Translations under genes and position numbers: made by a program
Part shown: piece after piece, positions 9,319 through 20,657 of the stretch
Numbering within the stretch: the first letter of the stretch is position 1
Layout: each line of letters starts with the position of its first letter
The notes under the pieces: generated by a model
The model's database searches: none
Seen by the model: the letters and a program-made list of their open reading frames with translations, nothing else
What the model was told of the DNA's origin: nothing
NCBI GenBank assembly: GCA_009746045.1
Contig: RPFO01000418.1
Span: 2,663,834-2,727,833, forward strand
Source: Mesostigma viride
Taxonomy: Eukaryota; Streptophyta; Mesostigmatophyceae; Mesostigmatales; Mesostigmataceae
DNA length: 64,000 bases
Direction: 5' to 3'

Positions 9319-12197
9319 CTTATGTTCACGATTCTCAGGTTTAAGACCTTGAGACCCTGGATGTAAGAATTTCAGGTTCAAAAAAGCAGGGCTCGTTTGG
9401 GGGAAAATGATCTGAAGGTATGAACCAAAGGCTGCTAAGTCATGGTCAGTGGTATGCGATGTAGATTATGTACTCAGGTTTGCCGCCTAAGGGATCAGGA
9501 CTACAGGTCTCTAGTTTAAGGGGATGGGACATATCTAAAGTGCACTTTTCTGGAAAACAGACCTGTGCATGGGATAAAAATCCAGTTATGCTTCCAAACC
9601 ATAAATATGTGAAAAAAAAAAATTTCCAGCCACTTGGGGGTGGTACTACCCCCCAGCATGACCCAGTTATGAGCTAAAAATAGAAAAAGACGCTATTTTT
9701 GGCCGATTTTTCCTAGGAGACTGGGCAAACCAAAAGTGACCAAACCACATATTTTCCTAAAATCCCCACCCTTGCAAATAAATCTGGCTACTCAGGACCA
9801 CAAAATAAGCACGTTTAGACTATTTATAGGGTTTAGCCCAAAACACGTATTTTTTTGGTCCTAAAAAAATAAATCAAATAGTAGACACATGCAAAAATTC
9901 CAGTGATGATATTTATACTAGGCCTAGGGTGGGAATTTCACTCTCACAAAGTTTGAGCTCATTCTGAGCACGTTTACTCATGTTGATTGGTGTAAACATG
10001 CAAAAAAAAAATGACAGAAAATCCCGCTTATGAGCACAAACACCAGACCTATTACACCCTAGCCCACCACCAACTGGGCCAAACCAAGTCAAATTAATTC
10101 ATTTATGATGTTAAAAAGCTTGCCACAAAATCCCAGGTCATTCTGAGCTAGTTTGCCCTTAGTACATCATGTTATAGCTGCCACCCTGCATGCTTGGTAC
10201 ACCGTGGCATGAGGGACACCATAAGCACATTCCTAAGCTTGCCCCCTGCAAATTGGGCAGAAGCACGTAAAGCAAATGCTAGATGCTTGAAGAAGACATC
10301 CACCGACTCTTAAATCATTACGCAAGCAGGCATGACCACTTGCGGGAATCACCTCATAGCTAATACCCAGTCATGATGCTAAAGGATAAAAGGGCCATCC
10401 TTTAATATCGTCATAATAAGCACCTGATCCTTATCATCTAGGAAGCCCCAGCCATGTTTAATGGAAGCAAAACATATAGGAAGGAGATAACTATATCACA
10501 CATGCTCACCTTCCCTACAACTTCACACCTTGTTTTCCAGCAGGCTGAAGAGCCAAGACAAGCGTTTATGAGCTCGCCAGCTCCTTGCAACGTTGATGCC
10601 GCTCCCAGGCAGCTAAGGTCCTTGACTACGCAATATACAATGTCAACCATATGAAAAACTCCATAAAACAAAGTGTAGCAGAGCCGCAAAACTGCCCGAT
10701 CAACTCTTGCTAGCTTTAAGAAGCATGGCATACGCAGCATAAGGCAAAACATTGAAACCTGCGGAAAATCAGATAGCGCAACTGCAACAAGTGGCGAACA
10801 AAATAGCAAGAACACCCGGAATCGGCGCCAAAGCTTCATGCCAGGAACATTTAGAGCGCAAACAGACTGGGCGGTGACATGCGGCAAATGAACGTACCAC
10901 GGCCGGCTTTATTTCCTACCCAGGCGCGCAAGACAGCTAGCCAGCCATGGATGGCTTGACCGCGGATCGCGCAGGCCTGAACGATATCATTTCAGAAATG
11001 ACGGGAAATGGCCGCAGATCGAAGCCGCTTAGGATGTTTTCACGGTTTCCATTACTAAACGCTTCTTCCTGCATCAATATAACCCACAAATCTTAAATTC
11101 TACCGTCGCAGGCACGCATTCTAAATTAATATATGCGGCCAGATTTTCGGATTAGACCCCCGTGCAAATCTGGATTAAGAAAGGCACCGACTTTTCAAAT
11201 TGTGCATATCTGGCTATGAAACATCATACTAGTACATCGTTTAAAACCACCGGCGTACATTTTTCGCTTGTCGCCTGGCCGATTAGGCAAATTTTTACGA
11301 AACGCACGTCGCCATGGCCACCTCCGCACGAGATGGGCGCATTGTGCACCACAATTTCACGGTCCGGGGGTACCGGCGCGAATTTTTTGGCGCCAAAAAA
11401 TTCCGATATGTCCCGTCCCCTTAAGATCGCAGCCCTGGGTCGGTCGGGCCCCATTCTTGAACATTGGGGGGGGGGGGAGGGTGTAGCTCATCAATCGATC
11501 CCCTGCTGCTCGGACACCTCCGCACCCCTCATTGGCGCCATGAGCTGAGTTGAGAACATCTCTCGTGAACGGTCCCATTCCTTATGACGGAGTTCTGTTG
11601 CTTCCCACACTGCTTCCCGCCGCGTACTTCCCGGACTACTTCCCTTACTTCCCTTACTTAATGTCTAGTGGCCCCTCTGGCTATCTGTTGTTGTTTCTGC
11701 TGTCGCATCTGCCACCGGCCTGGCAAAGTTTCGAATTGCAGCATTAGCTGCTACGGCAGCTGGGCGTGCTACTGCTGTTGCTGCTGCTGGGCATGCCGAT
11801 GTCGCTCTTGCTGCTGCTGTTGCTGCCCACCCCTCTGGTGACTGGCACCTGACTGGCAGTGGTGCGAGCGCAAAACAGTGCCTCCCGAGCGCCCGTGTCG
11901 CCGTTCCACCAGCGCTTGATCAGCCAGTCATCATGCAGAGATTGATATATCGAGTACTGTGCTCATGCGTGGCGCATGGCCTGCTTCATTTATTTGATTA
12001 ATCACGTGAGACGACAAAGTATATTTACATTTTGGCATTTTTGCCCTGGAAGTAGCTTGGGATGCAAAGTACATTGCTGCGGGTAATTGTTCAAAGCCAG
12101 CGCCTGGTATGTTGACGTCGCAGACTGGGAACACCCGATAGTTGATGTGGATAGTCATTCCCATGAAGCCATGCCTGGCGGGCGCAGCGCAACTCAG
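9319..12197. other. Unassigned intergenic DNA
   Basis: I found no convincing gene, LTR or structural RNA here. The ORFs are short, and the longest (10,438-10,887, minus, 149 codons) is hydrophobic with no motif. AT-rich stretches at 9.6-10.1 kb contain many short A/T runs. Confidence 0.4.
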
Positions 12198-12680
12198 TCA
12201 CCCATCCAAAAGTTGTGTCACTGAGCCCTCATACAGCCGGCGAATGGCAGCAATAAACGCTGGGGGCACGCGATCCAGAGCTAGGATGGCCCAAAGAACC
12301 TCCCAGAGGACCGTGTCGAAAGCCTTGATATAGTCAGCAAAAATGAAGACCAGCGGAAAACCATCAGGGCAAATGCGACGCACCTCCTCCATCATCAACC
12401 GGCGCGCTACATGCAAATGCAGCCATGACTGTGTTACTAAGGCCACGATGGAAACCCATCTGAGACTCACCCAGGTGTGGCTCCAGCGCGGAGCGGAGCC
12501 TGTGCAGCATCATGCACATGAAGACCTTCAGCGCGGCGCTCTCTCCATGGCTGGAGGCAGACCCCCCGGTGCTAGTTGCCGGGGTCCGCAGCGGAGCCCT
12601 TCTTGTACAGCATGACTAGCTCGGATGGCCGTCTGCCACTCAGCAGGCGGAGGCTCATCAGAGCAGATTACACGATTGCA
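12198..12680 (-). pseudogene. LINE reverse transcriptase fragment
   Basis: The minus-strand reading gives VMLYKKGSAADPGN and RGVCL (RT finger region, usual consensus LLYKKGD..NYRGI.L), then in another frame VFIFADYIKAFDTVLWEVLW. The latter is RT motif A, with the catalytic Asp in FADYIKAFD. Motif C (YADD type) is not found downstream, so the domain is truncated. At least one frameshift separates the two blocks. Confidence 0.75.
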
Positions 12681-13530
12681 GTAAGCCAGCAGAAGCTCCC
12701 GCACCGCCAGATCAGGCGTCGGTCTTCAGCAGCTCAGCCGAAAGGTGGCCGGCACTCGGCACCGACCGCCGCGTCGTACCACAAGCGAGCAAGGGCGCCG
12801 TCCAATTCCTCCAAAGTGAAGGGGTGGACGGCGTCATTGGTGGCAAGGCAGCCCTCCTTCAAGGCGGTGACTTGGTAGTCCGCGGCCGAGGAGGGTGGCG
12901 TAGGCCTGCGGCGGGGGGGGGTCCGGCAACACCGAGACGGGCGGCCGTCTCAGGGTGAAGCGCACGCGGCGGGGGGGGGGGCGCGGGCCCCACCTGTCAA
13001 GGAAACATTGTGGGCCAACCAGCGGTCAAGGCTGACCGGCGCCGCGCCGTCCCCTGTGTGCTCCACCAGGGTGCGCTGCCGCCGGCCGCCGAGCCGGTCG
13101 AGGTGGTACGACATTTCCTTGCCCTTGTTGCAAGCTTGGCAGGCCTAGCTTGGCATCCGCGATGCACTGGGCCGCCTTTGCGTCCTGAGCATGTGCGTAG
13201 GCCTCCACAAGGGCGGCCTTGAGCACCGGTTTCAGCAGCGGGTCCCGGTTACGTGAGGCGGTGCCGGGCGGCCACTAGACCTTGGGGTCCTGGCGGTAGA
13301 GCGGGCCGGGGCGTCGGCGTGGCATGGCCGGCAGGTGCCGGGCCGCCAGCAACGGGGCGCGGGCCGCAAAGCCCGCAAAAATGGCAGCGTTGGGAGCACC
13401 CTGGGCCAGTGCATCGACGTCCGCCTGGGCGTCCAGGGCCTCCAGGTACGCCCGTCGGCACCTGTTCCGCTCGTGCTCGGCGTCCGTCCAGTCCTCAGGA
13501 TCCCCCCGGACCGGGCGTAGAGCAGACCAG

Positions 13531-13985
13531 TCAGGGCGGGCCACTGGGGCGCGGCGCTCGGGGACATGGAACCGGAGCCGAATGGTCGCGCGCACCATGC
13601 AACCGGTGGTCAGAGAACACCGTGAGTGGGTCGAACACTCGGGTATCCAGAACTGAAGCGCACCTGGACTGCCGTACCGCCACGTAGTCCAGACAGGCCT
13701 GACGGTTGTTAGGGCCCCGAAAAGTGACCAAGTCCTGTGAGGGTTGTTGGAAGTGGCAGTTGACAGCACTGACCACCCCGCTATCCCGCAAAAAGGCGGA
13801 AAACAAGGAGGTGTTTTCGTTAGCAGCCGTGCCGGCAGGCGCAAAGCGACTGCCAGCAGTGCCCACGGGGAGCGTGCATGCGTAGTGGCGTTGGCTTCGA
13901 GCAGCATAAGCAAGAAGTGGCGGGCCGGGGTGGCCCCCTCAAGGTGATGCAAGTCTTCGAAGAACTTCTGGCTGTGGCAGACCAC
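13531..13985 (-). pseudogene. LINE APE-like endonuclease fragment
   Basis: The minus frame ending at 13,531 reads NTSLFSAFLRDSGVVSAVN, LVTFRGPNNRQACLDYVAV and VFSDHRL. This is the C-terminal half of an exonuclease-endonuclease-phosphatase (APE) fold: the T-F-x-G block, the LDYV strand and the catalytic SDH. The upstream part is only partly readable in a second frame (13,275-13,985). It lies 5' of the RT fragment, as in a LINE ORF2. Confidence 0.72.
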
Positions 13986-16524
13986 TATATATGGGGTGCG
14001 TAAGCCACCCCAACCGTGAGATGGTGCTTAGACCGCCCCTCAACTGAGGTGAAATGTGCCACCATAAGGCGTGACAAGACACGGGGTGACAAGAGTCAAC
14101 ACGTAACAGCCCACGTGTCTAGGACAAGACAGCTGTAAAATTATGACTATAGCTGATTGCTAAAAGGCATGGCAATTCAACCCAACTATAACTATTGCCA
14201 ACCTGAGTCATCAAGGGCAGACGTAAAACTACGTCCTATGCAGCGAACTTGATGATGACCATACTCCTTATGGGACCCAGTGAACAAGCATCCTTTCTAC
14301 TAAAAAAGAAGAAAAGGAAACACTTGACACTGCCCATTACAATGTTCTCAGCAGTGAACAAAACAGCTAGTTCACGCAATCAAGGCACCAATGTGTGCAA
14401 GACCAGGGAACATTGCAGAGATACTCCCGAGGAGGCACTGCAGAAGCATGCACTCAAAAGAGGCACCGCAGTAGCTACCTACAGCTGCAAGATGTCTATG
14501 CAACAGAAGAGGTGCACGTCATACTATCTATAGAGTGCAGTACACTATCACATCTACAGAGGCAAGCCAAGCCATAGATGCAATAGAGCACACCATCTAT
14601 AGATAATGCAAGTGCCCTTGACTACCCAGGACAGGGGTACAATTTTCAGCCTGCACCAAGAAATAACATTGAATGCTGGCTGACCCAAGTCCTGGTTGTA
14701 TTCTAAGTAAACTACTGACTATCAAAACCATCCTGGAATGGATAGCTTTTCTATTACTAACTATCTGGCTGTGTGCTGGTACGTGCCAGAACCATGCACA
14801 AGGTGCCTGGTCAGATCCACACCCTCCCAGAAATTTTTTATGGCGGGTGAGACCCTACAATGTACCAGATACACTACTTGAGGGCAGCGAAAGGCACCAA
14901 TCAAAACATATACACTCCACGCAAGCCTATGGTGAGTGCTAAAAGGTAGACTCAGACTCACACAGCAATGCTAAAACAGCATCACAGGCATGGAATAATG
15001 TAATGATGGGAACAACTAGGTTGTTCTCCTCCCACCCTATGGGGGAAGAAGCCAGCACTCCCTAACTAGGCACGCACTGAGGTGTTAGGCACAACACCGT
15101 CAAGGTGTCAGCAGTATGACAGCACACCTTGAGAGACATGGGACTGTCACCCTTTTTACAAGCCATGACTAGAACATTGAAAAGACCTTCCTCCAAACTG
15201 CTTACAGGACTGGGTCTTCTCCATAATTTCTAGCATCATGGTGGTGAGCAGAAAGAAAAATGTCTCATCCCCTACTAGGCATCTCTTCTGCAACCAAAAG
15301 AGATCACCAGGTGCCCACCTACTTTTCAAGATGTTGGCCTAGCAGATGCCGTTGCAGCAGACGACGCTGTCGCCAAAACCAGAAGTCGCTGCTACAGCCA
15401 AACGGCGGCGCTATAGAGCAAAAGGTTGTTGCCGTAACATGAAGATGTTGTCACTAAAACTGGCAGATGTAGTCGTTGAAAAAGAAGGCATTGGCACGAC
15501 TGGAAGAACTCGTTGCCACCACCACACTGTGTCGGCTGATTGTTGTTGTCGTGTAGTAGAGCTCGTTGCCGTTTCAGCGGGTCGGGCAGATTGACGCAGT
15601 GTCGAATAGGCGACAGCAGCAGAATCACTTGAGTTGGCTGGTCTGGTGCGTTAGCTTGGGCTCAGGAAAATGTAGGCTGGCTCGGCTTGTTCGTGAGAAC
15701 GTCCCATGCCAGACGCATAGCCTATTCCGCAACACAGACTGCAAAAAGAAATTCGCTGCACAGTGAAGAATGCGCTCTATACAGCTAGGTCGGCAGGGTT
15801 AGTGAAACCACCAGGTGACTGGCCGCTGAGCTAGCTAGATAGAAAGCTTTCTTATAAATGTCTCAACCAGGACAAATGCTATTGTTCTTGTTCTTCCCTC
15901 GGTAGAAAAAAACGTAGGTAGGCGGAAATGGTTCGGATGTATACTGAAAGAGTCAGTACACGGAAACTCATCCCATGCTTTGATAAGTCTGTTCAGAGGT
16001 CAAACCTCCGATTACCAATGTAACAGAATAAAATGGTGGCCTCCAGAGCTCCACTAAATGCACAGATCTTTTACCTCCCGTTATCAAAGACAGAACGGAC
16101 TTATCAAATCCCAAGAGACAGGGGAAAACCCTTGTATTCTCGAGGAGTGTGGTCGGTTCTCTTCTGTAGGGCTCTCCTAACAGAATGTACTACGGCGATA
16201 GAGAGCTATGGTCCCCTTTTGGTCGGGAGTCTCTCTGCTTGTTCGTACAGACACAAGACTTCCTGTCTACTGGATTAATTAATAAGCACGTGACTGCGTC
16301 ACGTGGATACTGGATATGGCTGTCCAATAACAGGGCCTGAAGTGAGGATGTTCGGTTATTAGAAATAACTTCACATTATTGGGGGTATCCGCCTGATGGC
16401 TATGGTGACAAACAGGCAAAGCTTATGTCCCCTTCGACACAGAGGAGCCCAACGCAATCCTATACAGGTCTCAGCCAATCAGAACACAGATGAACCGGTA
16501 AGGTTCTCTATATATACGCTTTTT
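13986..16524. other. Unassigned DNA
   Basis: No coding region or family was recognised. Near 16,270-16,306 a 28-base segment with AAGCACGTGACTGCGTCACG is the reverse complement of the 3' end of the LINE-like insert at 44,602-46,620, so a minus-strand relic of that family may end here. The rest shows only short ORFs. Confidence 0.4.
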
Positions 16525-16698
16525 TTGCGGTGCAGCAGGGCTATTAGGTTCCTCCCGTTAGGCGTTTCCATTGGTCTTATCGTACTTCGTAGTATAGAGC
16601 TTTGACATGGCTCTGTATATAGGTTTATAGCTGGGCGTTTGCTTTGGTTTGAGTGATTTCACTCTGCTGTAAGTAATTATATTTTTAATATATATGCT
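16525..16698 (+). mobile_element. 5'-truncated LINE copy (3' end only)
   Basis: This matches the last ~174 bases of the LINE at 18,950-20,505, from the terminal codons (GCGGTGCAGCAGGGCTATTAG) through the 3' UTR to the TTTTTAATATATAT tail. It is flanked by similar TATATA..GCTTT sequence on both sides, which suggests a target duplication. A short extra CTTCG distinguishes it from the other copies. Confidence 0.75.
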
Positions 16699-16786
16699 TT
16701 ACACCCCTAACTTACGAAAGATGCTATCACTTACATCAGTCAGATTACACATAGATTCCAAGGTACTGTCCCGTACCGTCCAGGGC

Positions 16787-16791
16787 CCAAC
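16787..16791. repeat. Target-site duplication of gypsy element 2 (left)
   Basis: CCAAC immediately precedes TGTTACGG. The same five bases follow CGTAACA at 56,893-56,897. A 5-bp duplication is typical of Ty3/gypsy integration. Confidence 0.85.
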
Positions 16792-17379
16792 TGTTACGGA
16801 CCGGCCCTTTCGGCCGGACGTAACAATGGAATAAATTACTAAGGCAGTTTGGCCTGTTGATATAGTTTGTATGGACTATGGTAATCTTGTGAATTGGACT
16901 AGTTATTTTGGTCCTAGGTTGACCTTCTAGGGGCCGGTGCAGTGGCGCCGCGCCAGTTCTGGATTTGTCTGTAGTTCTATGCGTGGATCCTGTAGTTGAG
17001 GGTCGATATCGGCCCGGGGGTCCTACGTGGAATGCATGATTTGGAATGTTCTAGAAGGATCGGCGTTGTATCTGCGCCGCAGCCGGCCTAGGTTAAATTA
17101 GTCCAAGGCCGAGAGTCTCGTCCTCTTGGTTTGATGAATGTTAAGTGCGAAGACGCCTTCACATTGAGCCCAGGGCAATTATTATCCATTTGTAATTGGT
17201 ATTGCTAGCCAATATAAGTGTGTAACAATTAGCTTGGTATCAAGCCGCGGTTCCAGATATCTCACGACTCACGTCGTGAAGCGCAATCTACATTAAGCTA
17301 CCCTTGATTATTCCTAATTCCGGCATGGAGGGTCTTTTGCTACGTAGCTCAGGCTAGGTGTCTGGGCTGGCACGTAACA
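16792..17379 (+). repeat. 5' LTR of gypsy element 2
   Basis: 588 bp, starting TGTTACGG and ending CACGTAACA. It matches 56,288-56,892 along its whole length, with scattered substitutions and short indels (for example, the 3' copy has an extra CATAGAACTT-like block near 56,475). It contains the GCGCCGCGCC motif. Confidence 0.88.
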
Positions 17380-17380
17380 C

Positions 17381-17392
17381 TGGTTATCGGAG
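17381..17392 (+). promoter_or_regulatory. Primer-binding-site candidate
   Basis: TGGTTATCGGAG starts one base after the 5' LTR, beginning with the TGG that pairs with a tRNA CCA end. The identical motif follows the LTR at 57,722. I cannot assign the tRNA. Confidence 0.6.
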
Positions 17393-18159
17393 GAAAAATG
17401 TGCTGGAGAGGTTAGCTAACTCTCGCGGAGAGGGTTAGTGAAGCCAATTAGGATACCAAGGCGGTGCTTGGCGTAGATAGAGGTTCCGGAATTCAACGAT
17501 TGCCGACAGGTCGGCGGCCAGCCCGTAAGGGAGTCAACGACGATCTTGAAAGCAAGCGGCCAGTCTGGGATACTCGGCGGGGCCAGCCATGGCCCTGTGG
17601 TGAGGTGCTATCGACAATAGCGGCCATTTCCCCTGTTTTCAACGACACCTAGTGGCGGCCAGGGCTCGCCTTCAACGACACCAGGTGGCGGCCAGCTCAG
17701 GGGTTATCAACGATATTGACGATGGCACGTCCCCTAGTTTAGATTTATCCCTTTATTATGAGCTATATGCCTGTGGAAGGCTAGCTTGCGCGCTCGCCTT
17801 CTCTCCGGGACCGCACGCGTAGGGGGTTTATGTTAATTGTTGTGCTCTCTATAGGTGTTTATATGTCGTTTGTGCCAATGGACGTCGCGGAGACGCCCAT
17901 CGTTGTTTGACCTGCAACGGGTCTTGGGGTGGATACCGTCTGGCTGTTGCCGACTATGTTGACGGTGTTTACCTCTGTGTGCCCCGCGTAGGGGAGGAGC
18001 GCAATGTGCCCTTGTTCTGCGGAAGGCTCGGGCGTGTGCAGCCTGTGATAGACTCTGTTCTTCTTTCTCGTTTCGTTTTTGGTAAAGGTCACTGCACCTT
18101 GAGGTATCCCTGGGAACACCTTTTCTCCTGCTTGCAAGCTTCTGCTAGCCTACTATGTA
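17393..18159 (+). other. Leader of gypsy element 2
   Basis: Non-coding or poorly coding leader between PBS and the hybrid-binding-domain ORF. It includes a short direct repeat (two copies of TCAACGACACC..GTGGCGGCCAG near 17,640 and 17,672). The first 100 bases resemble the leader after the LTR at 57,722 (GTGCTGG, GTTAGCTAACTCTC and CTTGGCGTAGATAGA equivalents). Confidence 0.5.
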
Positions 18160-18517
18160 ACATGCCCAGACGAAGGATAAATAATAAGGGTGGTCAATCT
18201 GGGTTTCCTTACTATATGCAGTGGCCCATGATGGGGGTGAGGGTAGGCCAGCCATATTTTTTAGTTGGAAGGCATGTGAAGAGCATATCAAGGAGAAGAT
18301 AATGGCTAGGGGCTCTAGTGCTAAGTGGAAGGGGTTTGATAACATCATTGATGCTGATAGGTTTGTTAGGGAGCACATGCCATTGCCTAAGGGTCTGCAC
18401 ACCACTCGTGAATGTTCTCAGACACCCACGTCCAGCAAGGTAGATAGCAGTCAGGAGGTGGGGACGGCAGTCACAGTTACCTTCTCCCAGCTGACCATTG
18501 GCCATAGCAGACAATAG
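18160..18517 (+). pseudogene. RNase H1-type hybrid-binding (viroplasmin-like) domain ORF
   Basis: Across one frame change near 18,220 the sequence reads PYYMQW, then GEGRPAIFFSWKACEEHI, SSAKWKGF and DADRFVREH. This fits the RNase H1 N-terminal hybrid-binding / caulimovirus viroplasmin fold (consensus YAV..G..PGIF.SW..C...V.G...AK.K.F....A..F). That domain binds RNA/DNA hybrids. No RNase H catalytic part follows; the frame ends at 18,517 with a polar tail. It sits in the leader, upstream of gag, which is an unusual place. The domain identity rests on pattern only. It could be a captured host fragment or an element-encoded accessory protein. Confidence 0.55.
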
Positions 18518-18561
18518 AGGGGTTACCACTAGAGCACTTGCTTAGTACTAGGTACTATATA

Positions 18562-18632
18562 TATTAAAAATATAATTACTTACAGCAGAGTGAAATCACT
18601 CAAACCAAAGCAAACGCCCAGCTATAAACCTA
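18562..18632 (-). mobile_element. Short inverted LINE 3'-end copy
   Basis: The reverse complement of the LINE 3' terminus (GTTTATAGCTGGGCGTTTGC through the AT-rich tail). About 70 bases survive, so it is severely 5'-truncated. It faces the next copy head to head at a TACTATATATAT site. Confidence 0.7.
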
Positions 18633-18644
18633 CTATATATATTA

Positions 18645-18922
18645 CCAGCGGGCCCCATGGTCGGCGCGGACCTGGACGTCATATTGGCGTCAGCGCTTGT
18701 CGGTGGCGCTGACTCGGGCCATGGCTGACATCATGCTCCGCCGTACGCGGGCTGATTTTGCGGTGCAGCAGGGCTATTAGGTTCCTCCCGTTAGGCGTTT
18801 CCATTGGTCTTATCGTAGTATAGAGCTTTGACATGGCTCTGTATATATAGGTTTATAGCTGGGCGTTTGCTTTGGTTTGAGTGATTTCACTCTGTTGTAA
18901 GTAATTATATTTTTAATATATA
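18645..18922 (+). mobile_element. 5'-truncated LINE copy
   Basis: Nearly identical to 20,228-20,505, covering the last ~45 codons of the ORF, the stop and the 3' UTR with its ATATAT tail. It lies head-to-tail just upstream of the longer copy. Confidence 0.8.
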
Positions 18923-18949
18923 TTACTATATTATATATTCACCTGCGGG

Positions 18950-20505
18950 CCGCCCTCGAGGCACGCACTGAGGTACTGCCCTTGATTGCGCGCCTTCATG
19001 ATTCGCAGACCAAGGGTCTGCTTCTGTGGTTTTGCGCTCACCCTCGCGTCGTTCACTGGCTCCGGGGCGCTCTTCCGGCTCAGGTCCGGCTGGCCGCCGA
19101 GGGCCACGACGAACGCATCCAGTCGGCCTTGGCGCAGCTGGTCCCGGGCCCCGACCTCCCGCCACATGCTATTCGCATTGCCTCCCTGCCTGCACGGATG
19201 GGTGGCTGTGGTCTGACTCGTGCCGCCCGGCTGGCCCCAGCGGCATTTTTGGGCTCCGTCGCTCAGTCGTGGGCGGAAAGCTGCCGGCTCCTGCCCCTTT
19301 TGGCAACGGCAGCGCCTGACCTCCTGGACCCCAGCAGCCCTTTGCCCTTCGTCACCGCCATCCAGGAGGCCTATGCTGAGATCCAGCAGGCCTGTTCTCC
19401 CGTCCGTGCCGCTCAGGCGGTACAGCGCCACCTCCCTCGCGGCACTCCCTCGGTCGCCTCCGTTCAATCTCCCGCCGCATTCCCTGCTCGCGTCATCGAT
19501 AAACACCAGAAAACCTACGCGGGTATTCTGCACACGGCTGATTGGATTGCTCTTTTCGCGGACCTCAACGCCCAGGGACGTGCGTGGCTGTTCTCGCTTT
19601 CCTTGCGGAGTGTGGGCTCGGCGTACCTTCGTGCTCTTCCCAAGGCCCCCCAATTCGCCTTGGCTCCCAGCCACTACTCGGTGGCGCTCCGGCACCAGCT
19701 ATTTGCCCCGCAGCCTCTTGTAACTCCGGCCGGGCGGCCTTGTGGTAGCTGTGGGCAGCCGCTGGATCCCACGGGGACTCACTACCTTGCCTGCATGGGG
19801 GGCCAACAGAATCAGAATTGGTATTTGTATTTGCACACTGTCCTCCTGACGGTGGTGCTCGCCATGATTCGGTCGGTTTTCCCCCACGCGAACATCCGGT
19901 CCGTGAGGATGCGGATGGCGCTGCCTTCTATTCCCCCAACCACCGGCCTGACATCGTGGTGCTGGACTTTGAGGGGGGTGGCCGGCATCTGCTTATTGAC
20001 GTTTTGGTGGCGCGGCCCTTGGCTCTTAGCCACGTGGCTGGGGCCTCCCTCACGGCAGGTTACACGGCGGACCGGGCGGAGCGGGCCAAGCTCCTGGCCT
20101 ACGGCGACGTCGGGCACCATCGTGTGGTGCCCTTTGTCCTGGAGGAGTTTGGGGCCATGGGGCCCCTGACCTCCGCCTTCTTCAAGGAGTGTTGCCGGCT
20201 CCGGGAGGACCGGCTGGACCTGGAGGGCCAGCGGGCCCCATGGTCGGCGCGGACCTGGACGTCATATTGGCGTCAGCGCTTGTCGGTGGCCCTGACTCGG
20301 GCCATGGCTGACATCATGCTCCGCCGTACGCGGGCTGATTTTGCGGTGCAGCAGGGCTATTAGGTTCCTCCCGTTAGGCGTTTCCATTGGTCTTATCGTA
20401 GTATAGAGCTTTGACATGGCTCTGTATATAGGTTTATAGCTGGGCGTTTGCTTTGGTTTGAGTGATTTCACTCTGCTGTAAGTAATTATATTTTTATAAT
20501 ATATA
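18950..20505 (+). mobile_element. 5'-truncated LINE with restriction-like endonuclease
   Basis: The C-terminal part of a non-LTR retrotransposon ORF2, followed by about 140 bases of 3' UTR ending in TTTTTATAATATATAT. The RT domain is lost to 5' truncation. It belongs to the cluster inserted into the gypsy element 2 leader at a TACTATATATAT target. Confidence 0.8.
18982..20363 (+). pseudogene. LINE ORF2 C-terminus: zinc finger and restriction-like endonuclease
   Basis: Two overlapping frames, 18,982-20,169 and 19,818-20,363, together give the C-terminal half of a LINE protein. Visible parts: a thumb/linker region (LPARMGGCGLTRAA), a CX2CX8HX4C finger (CGSCGQPLDPTGTHYLAC), then a PD-(D/E)XK-like block RPDIVVLDF..HLLIDVLVARP, a downstream Lys in ERAKLLAY, and VVPFVLEEFGAMG. 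This order matches the restriction-like endonuclease at the C-terminus of R2-type and algal Dualen/RandI LINEs. The single frameshift near 19.85 kb makes this copy inactive. The minus-strand copy at 20.7-21.5 kb is a paralogue. Confidence 0.78.
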
Positions 20506-20657
20506 TTCATTGAGAATGATAGATTACGGAGGTGAGATAGGCATGCAACATAAGGAAAAACCCGATAACTGGGAGAATAACCCTGAAGAAATTAATAGTA
20601 ATCTGACACAGACATCCAAGGATCACGCCAGCGGCACAAGGTACAACTAACTATACA

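Larger units (their letters stand above)
12198..13985 (-). mobile_element. Degenerate APE-type LINE, minus strand
   Basis: Read on the minus strand from 13,985 leftward there is an endonuclease (APE) C-terminal half, a low-complexity linker, then reverse transcriptase finger and palm motifs. Several frames are needed, with runs of G (12,909-12,919 and 12,970-12,980) marking likely indels. RT motifs stop after the first catalytic block, so the 3' half is missing. No target duplication or tail was identified. Confidence 0.7.

Noticed and set aside
10438..10887. 149-codon hydrophobic minus-strand ORF
   Set aside because: No domain, no neighbouring exon structure, and a composition compatible with chance.
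11224..11578. Overlapping ORFs on both strands near 11.3 kb
   Set aside because: Caused by a GC-rich stretch with a local GGCGCC inverted repeat and a G-run; no family resemblance.
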